A stretch of DNA of 5,126 nucleotides from NCBI GenBank assembly GCA_007125275.1, contig SLDN01000001.1, positions 1-5,126 of the forward strand, read 5' to 3'. A program made the translations under genes and the position numbers. The notes below the pieces were generated by a model. It was not told the origin of the DNA. It did not search any database and saw only the letters and a program-made list of their open reading frames with translations. Shown here piece after piece: positions 1 to 5,126 of this stretch. Each line of letters opens with the position of its first letter. Position 1 is the first letter of the stretch. The DNA comes from Bacteroidales bacterium (lineage in GTDB: Bacteria; Bacteroidota; Bacteroidia; Bacteroidales; UBA7960).

Positions 1-409
1 CTTCATGCGCCCACAAAGCATTGGCGATGTTTAGCTGTACATGCTCTCCGGCTTGTTCTTGTAACGACAGCAGGTAATCTCTGTAGGCCGGATGAAAATT
101 CTGCTGGCTGGGATCAAAAAACAGCGTGTTCGACATCTCCAATGCGGTCTGTTCCCGGGCACCGGCATAGGTCATGGCCAGGGCAGTGGAAATACTAAAA
201 GGCGAAACAACATAGTTGTCGTTGTTGCTTGAGATATGCTTCATCAGGTCAAAAGCAAAGTGGTTGATGCGCTCACCAGCAGGCAGTTCCATGATGCTCG
301 CGATCTCCGCTCCTGAATGTCTTTGCATGGTTTGTTGGGTTTTTCGGCTACAGGTAAAAAATAAACCCACCATCGTAAGCGTTAGCAGGGTAATCAGAAT
401 ATATCTCAT
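1..409 (-). CDS. Serpin family serine protease inhibitor, probable lipoprotein (5' part; C-terminus beyond the left edge)
   Basis: Reading the minus strand from ATG at 409 gives 136 residues open to the window edge. Residues 1-19 form a hydrophobic export signal (MRYILITLLTLTMVGLFFT) followed by Cys20, which suggests a type II lipoprotein signal. Thr just before the Cys is atypical, so lipidation is inferred, not certain. From about residue 49 the serpin N-terminal fold is clear: INHFAFDLMKHI (helix A), then NYVVSPFSISTALAMTYAGA (helix B, residues 66-84), REQTALEMSNTLFF (helix C/D region), and LNIANALWAHE, matching the family's 'l.iANaLw' strand. Serpins are suicide inhibitors that trap proteases through a reactive-centre loop near the C-terminus. 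That loop lies outside the window, so inhibitory activity and target cannot be judged. A full serpin has about 380-420 residues, so roughly one third is visible. It is divergent from the outer-membrane protein gene. Start chosen because only M1 retains the whole signal; M13 would truncate it. Confidence 0.9.
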   Translation of the reverse strand, partial: MRYILITLLTLTMVGLFFTCSRKTQQTMQRHSGAEIASIMELPAGERINHFAFDLMKHISSNNDNYVVSPFSISTALAMTYAGAREQTALEMSNTLFFDPSQQNFHPAYRDYLLSLQEQAGEHVQLNIANALWAHE

Positions 410-475
410 GGGATGGGTTTTTAATAAATTGATTCCATATTACGATATGAACCGTAAAAATACAATTTAGTTGCT

Positions 476-483
476 TACTTTTG
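476..483 (+). promoter_or_regulatory. Promoter -7 element (TAnnTTTG) for the outer-membrane barrel gene
   Basis: TACTTTTG is an exact match to the TAnnTTTG -7 element used by the primary sigma factor of Bacteroidota. It lies 44 nt before the ATG at 528, a normal leader length. No clear TTG -33 element stands at the usual distance upstream. The last four bases also form the left half of the palindrome TTTGTACAAA (480-489), so a regulator binding there would meet the promoter. Confidence 0.5.
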
Positions 484-489
484 TACAAA
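480..489. repeat. 10-bp perfect palindrome TTTGTACAAA between divergent genes
   Basis: TTTGTACAAA is its own reverse complement. It overlaps the plus-strand -7 element (476-483) and the possible minus-strand -33 TTTG (489-486), so it sits where a single factor could affect both divergent genes. Eight of its bases (TTTGTACA) recur before trxB at 1597-1604. It may only reflect the common TTTG-plus-A-rich form of Bacteroidota promoters. Confidence 0.4.
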
Positions 490-527
490 TACCGGGCCAG
501 CCAACCAATTAATTCAACCATACACCG

Positions 528-1526
528 ATGAGGTCACCGAACACCATCTTGTTGCCGCTTCTGTTATTCATTTTTTTCGTGGGATGCCTGCTGCTTTTAC
601 CCGGCCCCTCGTTCGCACAGCGACAAAAGGACTGCTATACCTGCTCTGATACCCAGGTCGACTTGCCTGACAGTCGCAGTATTTTACGGATCAACAGAAG
701 AAGGGGTAGCCGTGTGCCGCTGCGTCAGACACGCCACGTCAGGGTGCCCGATCGCCGCAGTTCACTGTCGTTTATCATGAACGAACCCAGGGGCCCCATC
801 AGACCATCTGACAGAGATCGTTTTTATGGCGTTGGAGCCCTTGAAGTTGGTGTCAATCTGGGAACAGCCTTTGCTTACACCGATATCAACGGTAAACCCG
901 GGCTCGACCCTTTCGAACTTGACCAGCTCATTCAAAACAATACCTCCCTGACAGCCGGTTTGTTTGCCAGATACCGAATCAACGAATGGTTCGGCTTTTC
1001 GGTCGGTGCTGACATGACCAGATTGCGGGCTTCGAACCCAAACGGTTTCAATCACCAGTATGTGGTATTTAGAGATGTGAACCAAAACGAGACCTTGGAA
1101 AACGTTGACGTCTATTCATTCTCAAATGATCTGGCCGAGTTATCAGGAAAACTGGAACTATATTCGCCGGTGATCGGCCGAAGCTCTTTGAGTGTGTATG
1201 GCTTTGCAGGGTTTTCTGTCATTCTTCACAATCCTTCTATATATGATAGCCTGGGCCAGCCTATTACTCTCGACCCATTGATCATCGAAGTGTCAAACCC
1301 CCTCAGAGAGATAGAGCCCGAACCCGCACCAAACATGGCCTATGCTTTGCCTTTTGGTGGTGGTGTCAGCGTTATGATGGCCAATTTCGTTCGGGTGGGG
1401 CTGGAGGTCGGTTACAGGTATACAGGCAGCCATGGCCTGGATGGTCTGCATATTTCTGAAAACCCCTACGACTCCTATGTCTTCACCACCATTCGCATCG
1501 GTTATGTATTTCCACTAAGGAAATAA
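528..1526 (+). CDS. Outer-membrane beta-barrel protein, DUF6089/PorG-like
   Basis: A 332-residue exported protein. Residues 1-30 form a Sec signal peptide with a long hydrophobic core and a likely signal peptidase I site after SFA30. The mature N-terminus carries a CYTC pair (Cys36, Cys39), followed by an Arg-rich, probably disordered linker (about 55-78). From residue 99 the sequence alternates as barrel strands do: GVGALEVGVNLGTAFAYTDI, LTAGLFARYRINEWFGFSVGAD, LELYSP...SLSVYGFAGFSVIL, AYALPFGGGVSV, RVGLEVGYRYTG. It ends in VFTTIRIGYVFPLRK, a terminal strand typical of barrels assembled by the BAM complex. The order 'ELGxxLG...GxFxRY...GYRxT...LDG' recalls DUF6089 proteins such as PorG of the type IX secretion system, but this is pattern likeness only; no T9SS gene is in view, so a T9SS role is not established. 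It is followed by trxB after a 150-bp gap with its own promoter, so probably a separate unit. Confidence 0.75.
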   Translation: MRSPNTILLPLLLFIFFVGCLLLLPGPSFAQRQKDCYTCSDTQVDLPDSRSILRINRRRGSRVPLRQTRHVRVPDRRSSLSFIMNEPRGPIRPSDRDRFYGVGALEVGVNLGTAFAYTDINGKPGLDPFELDQLIQNNTSLTAGLFARYRINEWFGFSVGADMTRLRASNPNGFNHQYVVFRDVNQNETLENVDVYSFSNDLAELSGKLELYSPVIGRSSLSVYGFAGFSVILHNPSIYDSLGQPITLDPLIIEVSNPLREIEPEPAPNMAYALPFGGGVSVMMANFVRVGLEVGYRYTGSHGLDGLHISENPYDSYVFTTIRIGYVFPLRK

Positions 1527-1676
1527 CAAGATAGCTGTTTGGGACACCTGGTTTTGTTTCAAAATACAATACATGTAAATAATTATATATAAAATATTTG
1601 TACATTTGCAAAATCAATGTACAGCACATGCGTACATTCACATTATGTTCATAACAAACCTAACAATTAACTTTTT
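1527..1676 (+). promoter_or_regulatory. trxB upstream region with TAnnTTTG element at 1601-1608
   Basis: This AT-rich spacer separates the barrel gene from trxB. TACATTTG at 1601-1608 matches the Bacteroidota -7 consensus exactly, and AATATTTG at 1593-1600 is a second seven-of-eight match. Either would give a leader of about 60-70 nt to the ATG at 1677. No clear -33 TTG is seen at standard spacing. The palindrome TACATGTA stands at 1570-1577. There is no Shine-Dalgarno sequence before the start; the leader ahead of the ATG is A/T-rich (TAACAATTAACTTTTT), as is usual in this phylum. No good intrinsic terminator for the barrel gene is seen. Confidence 0.5.
1600..1638. repeat. Three alternating GTACATT half-sites, exactly 9 nt apart (possible operator)
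   Basis: GTACATT (1600-1606), its reverse complement AATGTAC (1616-1622) and GTACATT again (1632-1638) are separated by 9 nt in both gaps. The centre-to-centre step is therefore 16 nt, and two overlapping inverted repeats share the middle arm. The first arm overlaps the -7 element at 1601-1608 and the others cover the likely transcription start and early leader. This arrangement suits a dimeric repressor or a leader RNA with two alternative hairpins. No known regulator motif is recognised; the role is inferred. Confidence 0.45.
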
Positions 1677-2615
1677 ATGAGTGATAATACAGAGGTGATC
1701 AAATGCTTGATTTTGGGTAGCGGTCCTGCTGGTTATACCGCGGCCATCTATGCGGCCCGTGCTGATTTAAAACCTGTTATGTACCAAGGCTTGCAGCCGG
1801 GAGGGCAGCTGACTATCACCACGGAAGTGGAAAACTATCCTGGTTATCCAGATGGGGTGCAGGGACCAGAGATGATGGTTGACTTTCAAAAACAGGCAGA
1901 ACGTTTTGGCACCGATGTCAGATGGGGTTTGGCCACAGCTGTTGATTTATCGCAGCGACCCTTCCGTGTCCAGATCGATGAAGAGAAAGAGGTGTTTGCA
2001 GAAACCCTTATTATCGCTACTGGCGCATCGGCCAGATGGCTTGGTTTGGAATCTGAGCAGCGGCTGAATGGCTTTGGTGTATCGGCCTGTGCTACTTGCG
2101 ATGGCTTCTTTTATCGCGGGCAGGAAGTGGCTGTTGTAGGTGGGGGAGACACCGCTTGCGAGGAGGCTTCCTACCTGTCTAAACTGTGTAAAAAGGTTTA
2201 TCTGATTCATCGGCGTGATGAACTCCGGGCGTCAAAAGCCATGCAACATCGGGTGATGAAAGCTCCTAACATTGAGATCATCTGGGATACCGTCCCCGTT
2301 GAAGTTCTTGGCGATAAGACAGTTGATGGGGTGTTACTCAAAAATGTTAAGACCGGAGATGAAAAACGGCTCGACATCCAGGGGTTTTTTGTCGCCATCG
2401 GCCATACACCCAACAGTCAGATTTTTAAAGAACAGCTCGATATGGATGCGAACGGATACCTCCTCACCAAGCCTGATAGCACCGAAACAAATGTTCCCGG
2501 TGTCTTCGCCTGCGGTGATGTGCAGGATCACGTGTTTAGACAGGCTGTTACTGCCGCTGGCACTGGTTGCATGGCGGCTATACAGGCTGAGCGTTTTCTT
2601 TCAGACCAGGAATAA
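1677..2615 (+). CDS. trxB: Thioredoxin reductase (NADPH), TrxB
   Basis: A cytosolic flavoenzyme that passes electrons from NADPH through FAD and a redox disulfide to thioredoxin (EC 1.8.1.9), supporting ribonucleotide reductase and protein thiol repair. At 312 residues it has the length of low-molecular-weight bacterial enzymes. Visible motifs in order: FAD-binding GSGPAG (14-19); GGQL and ENYPGYP (42-57); ATG at 115-117 closing the first FAD segment; the redox-active CATC (Cys138, Cys141) followed by D142; NADPH-binding GGGDTA (155-160) with HRR (178-180) and R184, the basic residues that select the 2'-phosphate of NADPH; and the second FAD motif [14 protein letters not shown] (277-290). All catalytic and cofactor residues are present, so it should be active. 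The HRRxxxR motif argues against ferredoxin- or NADH-dependent relatives. ATG 1677 gives the expected short N-terminus before the FAD fold. It has its own promoter region and is followed 91 nt later by a sensor kinase; no thioredoxin gene is in the window. Confidence 0.97.
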   Translation: MSDNTEVIKCLILGSGPAGYTAAIYAARADLKPVMYQGLQPGGQLTITTEVENYPGYPDGVQGPEMMVDFQKQAERFGTDVRWGLATAVDLSQRPFRVQIDEEKEVFAETLIIATGASARWLGLESEQRLNGFGVSACATCDGFFYRGQEVAVVGGGDTACEEASYLSKLCKKVYLIHRRDELRASKAMQHRVMKAPNIEIIWDTVPVEVLGDKTVDGVLLKNVKTGDEKRLDIQGFFVAIGHTPNSQIFKEQLDMDANGYLLTKPDSTETNVPGVFACGDVQDHVFRQAVTAAGTGCMAAIQAERFLSDQE

Positions 2616-2641
2616 ACCATACCCTGTTACTGACTAGTTGT

Positions 2642-2662
2642 GAGAAACCAGTGTGGTTGCTC
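2642..2662 (+). other. Imperfect hairpin between trxB and the sensor kinase gene
   Basis: GAG-A-AACCA, a GTG loop and TGGTT-G-CTC can pair as an eight-pair stem with one A-G mismatch. It starts 26 nt after the trxB stop and ends 44 nt before the kinase start. No U-run follows, so it is not a standard intrinsic terminator; it could still stabilise the trxB mRNA end or attenuate read-through. No TAnnTTTG promoter is evident in the rest of the 2616-2706 spacer. Confidence 0.3.
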
Positions 2663-2706
2663 GGCTTCGTTATGTGTCATATCAATCGGCTCAATAACAG
2701 CTTGAG

Positions 2707-4569
2707 ATGAATATATACCTGCTTCTCACGTTTGCATTTTTTATTTTATACCTGCAAGGGGCGGGATATTTTTTGCTGTTTATGCCCAGAAGCAGAGTCC
2801 ATCTGCTTTTCGCTGCCTATGCATCGCTTTTTGCCATCAATGCACTTTCTGTTTATCTGCTGCAGTTGCAATCCAGTTTGCAATGGATATACCTGGCAGA
2901 TAGGGTGGGTACCATGGTGCTTGCCATTTCTGCCTTGACCTTTAACTGGTTGATTTATGAGCTTCAACCCAGGCCAAACCCCTTGTTTCGCCGCAGCATC
3001 ATATTGGTACTGCTGCCTTTAACGGCCGTGTCATTGTTTATGTATGTCAAAGATGTTGAGTCTTTGAAATTTTATTTCAAAGGAGTAGGTGAATTCTGGC
3101 TGTTTTATTTTGATAGTAGCTCTTCACTGTCTTTTATGATGTTGCTACTGGTCGCACTAAATGGGTTGCTGGCGGTTATACAGGTCTATAACTGGGACCT
3201 CACAGCCCGCACCAATATCGAGCAAATAAGGTCACGTGCCGTTTTGATAGCAGTGGTGTATTTCGTTATTATCGGTCTCGCGAGTGATTTTGCCTGGCCG
3301 ATCTGGAGCGCATACATACTCCCTCCCATTATGCACCTTACGGCGTTGCCTTTGTTAGCTGCAATGTTTTTTGTGCTTTACGGACAATCCAAAAAAATCA
3401 TTCCGGATCAGGTTATAACTGATATAGCCATAAAAAAGATGGACTTTTTATTGCTTTTTCTGGACGAGGATGGAGAGGTGATCGGTGCGAATCAACGTTT
3501 TTTGACTGTGATGGGATTTAATATGACAGAGATTCAAGAACTAGGTGTTGATGGCCTTACACATAGTCATGAAGGCCATGTGGGTTATACCAAGTCATCG
3601 TTGAAGATGATACATCTCGAAGAGGGGGAATGGGTTTTCAAAACCAAAGATGGGTTTTTATTAGAGGCCAAAATTCAGGTGGTTAAAATCCATGGTAGGT
3701 TTGGTCGGTTATCAAGCTATGTGATCATTGGTAAGGATTGCAGAGAGCAAGCCTGGTTAAAAAAACAGTTAAATGATTGTTTGAGAAAAACGGCTGACTT
3801 AGAGAGACTGGTCCGGGAAAAGCAGACAATTTACTCGCAGAGAGAGCAGCAACTGATTATTATCAAGAACAGGCAAAACCAGGAGCTTCATCAGACCTAC
3901 AGGGCTGACTCAAGTAATAAAAAACTTGTTTCCGAGAAAGAGCATTTGATCAGCGAAATGCATCATCGTGTGAAGAACAATATGCAAATATGTATTTCTT
4001 TAGCAAAATTCACTGGTATCAGTGACCATTTTCCGGTGAATGACAGACAAATATTTGATTCCATCACTGACAGAGTGGAACGCATTGCTTCAATTCATGA
4101 CATGATTTATGCAAAGCCCTTGCTGTCAGAGATCGACTTTGCCCTGTTTCTTCGTGAACTCATTAGCTTCAAAGAACAATCATCAGCCTTTTCTGTTCAG
4201 CCGCAGATAAGGCTTAACGCACATCAGCTATATGTAGCAGCGGGCAAGGCTATCCCGGCAGGAATCATTGCTGAAGAACTGATTGATAATGCTTTTAGGC
4301 ATGCGTTTACCAGCCTTGATCAGGTTGATTCAGAGTCGAGTTTTCAATTCAATATATGGGTGAATCTTAGCAAAAAGGGTGATGATGTGGTTTTTCGTGT
4401 CCATGATAATGGGATTGGTATAGCTGAGAACCATGATCATGATACTGGTCAAAAAATTGGTTTGCATTTGGTTAAAATGCTTGCTAAAGAGCAGCTTAAC
4501 GGCAAAACAACCATTGATCGTTCATTTGGAACATCCGTCGAGGTTACCTTTCCCATACAAGATCTTTGA
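2707..4569 (+). CDS. 7TM-PAS sensor histidine kinase, HisKA_2 class
   Basis: A complete 620-residue membrane sensor kinase. Residues 1-225 hold about seven hydrophobic segments (near 3-25, 31-52, 58-83, 97-114, 140-160, 177-196, 204-225), resembling the 7TM input region of histidine kinases (PF16927-like). Residues about 236-345 look like a PAS domain (MDFLLLFLDEDGEVIGANQRFLTVMGF...). Residues about 346-412 are charged and heptad-like, a probable signalling coiled coil. The H-box is EMHHRVKNNMQ at 417-427, the HisKA_2 signature, with His420 the likely phosphorylated residue; RVERIASIHDMIY (457-468) is its second helix. The ATPase domain shows the N-box EELIDNAFRHAF (523-534), G1 box DNGIGI (567-572) and G2 box GLHLVK (585-590), then FGTSVEVTFPI. 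All catalytic boxes are intact. It should autophosphorylate in response to a membrane or small-molecule signal, which is unknown; no response regulator is seen nearby. The gene appears AT-richer than trxB. It is probably co-transcribed with the next gene, 19 nt away. Confidence 0.92.
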   Translation: MNIYLLLTFAFFILYLQGAGYFLLFMPRSRVHLLFAAYASLFAINALSVYLLQLQSSLQWIYLADRVGTMVLAISALTFNWLIYELQPRPNPLFRRSIILVLLPLTAVSLFMYVKDVESLKFYFKGVGEFWLFYFDSSSSLSFMMLLLVALNGLLAVIQVYNWDLTARTNIEQIRSRAVLIAVVYFVIIGLASDFAWPIWSAYILPPIMHLTALPLLAAMFFVLYGQSKKIIPDQVITDIAIKKMDFLLLFLDEDGEVIGANQRFLTVMGFNMTEIQELGVDGLTHSHEGHVGYTKSSLKMIHLEEGEWVFKTKDGFLLEAKIQVVKIHGRFGRLSSYVIIGKDCREQAWLKKQLNDCLRKTADLERLVREKQTIYSQREQQLIIIKNRQNQELHQTYRADSSNKKLVSEKEHLISEMHHRVKNNMQICISLAKFTGISDHFPVNDRQIFDSITDRVERIASIHDMIYAKPLLSEIDFALFLRELISFKEQSSAFSVQPQIRLNAHQLYVAAGKAIPAGIIAEELIDNAFRHAFTSLDQVDSESSFQFNIWVNLSKKGDDVVFRVHDNGIGIAENHDHDTGQKIGLHLVKMLAKEQLNGKTTIDRSFGTSVEVTFPIQDL

Positions 4570-4588
4570 TAAAACCCCCTTTAGAAAA

Positions 4589-5126
4589 ATGGATGGATTG
4601 GTTATATTTTTTGTGTGTTGCATGATTCTCTACCTGCAGATGAGCATCTATGTTTTATGGCATGCTTCATTCAAAGGTTTGTATCATTGGTTTTCGCTTG
4701 CCTCATTTTTGCTATCAATCTGGATGCTTGCCTATGTTTTTTCAGGTATGGGCGAGTCAGCCGCCATGGTGTTTCCGAAGGTTGCCGTGACCTTTGCCGG
4801 GATTTTAATCATGCCAGCATTTTTAATCAGAATCTATTTGTCTGTGGTTCGTACCCCCAGAAGTATTTTTTTAAGAAATGGCTTGTTTGTCATGATGCTG
4901 GTTGGGGGATCCTTCATGCTTTTTATGCTGATGAGGGCAGGTGTACTTGAAAGTATAGAAAGGTTGAGGTTATTTGAAGACTGGCGCAGCCTGGTACCAC
5001 TGCACGTTTTAATCATATCAGTGCATCTTTATTTCTTTTTTCGGCTCCGGTTGCATGATATGCATCTCAGTCAGGTGGCTGCTGACATTTTTAATCAGAA
5101 GAATTCAGTGGTGATCATATGTGATC
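4589..5126 (+). CDS. Multi-TM sensor protein, probably a second 7TM-PAS kinase (5' part; runs off the right edge)
   Basis: The frame from ATG 4589 stays open to the window end, giving 179 residues. Hydrophobic segments occur near residues 3-24, 32-53, 61-84, 96-115 and 135-152: at least five, possibly six or seven. They are followed by a short charged stretch (RLRLHDMHLSQVAADI) and NQKNSVVIICD, which resembles the first strand of a PAS domain. The same order (last TM, linker with a 'xxDIxxxK' segment, PAS start) occurs in the preceding kinase at residues 204-254, so the two are probably related in design, although sequence identity looks low. The kinase or other output domain lies outside the window, so a diguanylate cyclase or another output is also possible. 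ATG 4589 lies 19 nt after the preceding stop and follows an A-rich GAAAA leader, which favours it over the internal ATG at 4622; close spacing implies one operon. Confidence 0.7.
   Translation, partial: MDGLVIFFVCCMILYLQMSIYVLWHASFKGLYHWFSLASFLLSIWMLAYVFSGMGESAAMVFPKVAVTFAGILIMPAFLIRIYLSVVRTPRSIFLRNGLFVMMLVGGSFMLFMLMRAGVLESIERLRLFEDWRSLVPLHVLIISVHLYFFFRLRLHDMHLSQVAADIFNQKNSVVIICD

Larger units (their letters stand above)
455..489 (-). promoter_or_regulatory. Possible serpin promoter, Bacteroidota type
   Basis: On the minus strand TATTTTTA at 462-455 matches the Bacteroidota -7 consensus TAnnTTTG at seven of eight bases. A TTTG at 489-486 lies 23 nt upstream and could be the -33 element, although that spacing is at the long end. 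The start codon is at 409, giving a leader of about 40 nt. The call is weak because the -7 element is imperfect and the region is AT-rich. Confidence 0.3.

Noticed and set aside
216..470. Open reading frame of 84 codons on the plus strand
   Set aside because: It lies antisense to the clearly recognisable serpin coding sequence and its product shows no family features.
762..1085. Open reading frame of 107 codons on the minus strand
   Set aside because: Antisense to the barrel gene; its codons mirror those of the real gene and no domain is visible.
1552..1564. TTTTG-TTT-CAAAA inverted repeat after the barrel gene, considered as a terminator
   Set aside because: The stem is only five AT-rich pairs with no U-run after it, too weak for an intrinsic terminator.
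2272..2637. Open reading frame of 121 codons on the plus strand
   Set aside because: Out-of-frame shadow of trxB, whose motifs run through this stretch in the correct frame.
4615..4950. Open reading frame of 111 codons on the plus strand
   Set aside because: Overlaps in another frame the longer frame from 4589, which remains open to the edge and encodes coherent membrane helices leading into a PAS-like segment.
1..5126. A new defence, secretion or biosynthetic system spanning the window
   Set aside because: The recognisable genes are a serpin, a barrel protein, a housekeeping reductase and two-component sensors, with no shared operon, nuclease, transposase, reverse transcriptase or repeat array to support a multi-gene novel system.

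Overview
The window looks like a chromosomal stretch from a member of the Bacteroidota, possibly a Cytophaga-type or related marine or environmental lineage. The reasons are TAnnTTTG-type promoter elements, A-rich leaders without clear Shine-Dalgarno sequences, a secreted lipoprotein-like serpin, an outer-membrane barrel of the DUF6089/PorG kind, and 7TM-PAS histidine kinases of the HisKA_2 class. The genus cannot be fixed from this sequence alone.

Layout, left to right. (1) Positions 1-409, minus strand: the N-terminal 136 residues of a serpin with a lipoprotein-like signal; the rest runs off the left edge. (2) Positions 410-527: a short divergent promoter region carrying a TAnnTTTG element and a 10-bp palindrome. 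(3) Positions 528-1526, plus: an exported outer-membrane beta-barrel protein with an Arg-rich linker. (4) Positions 1527-1676: an AT-rich leader with a TAnnTTTG element overlapped by three evenly spaced, alternating GTACATT/AATGTAC half-sites. (5) Positions 1677-2615, plus: trxB, a textbook NADPH thioredoxin reductase. (6) Positions 2616-2706: a small spacer with an imperfect hairpin. (7) Positions 2707-4569, plus: a complete 7TM-PAS-coiled coil-HisKA_2-HATPase sensor kinase. (8) From 4589 to the right edge, plus: the 5' part of a second multi-TM protein whose membrane region leads into what looks like the start of a PAS domain. It is probably a second sensor of similar design, 19 nt behind the first and likely co-transcribed with it.

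The genes do not form one obvious pathway. The serpin and barrel protein act at the cell envelope, trxB in cytosolic thiol redox balance, and the kinase pair in membrane signalling; no response regulator is visible here. I see no mobile element, CRISPR array, tRNA or rRNA, and no convincing new defence or biosynthetic system. The most unusual points are the regular half-site array in front of trxB and the tandem 7TM sensor genes.
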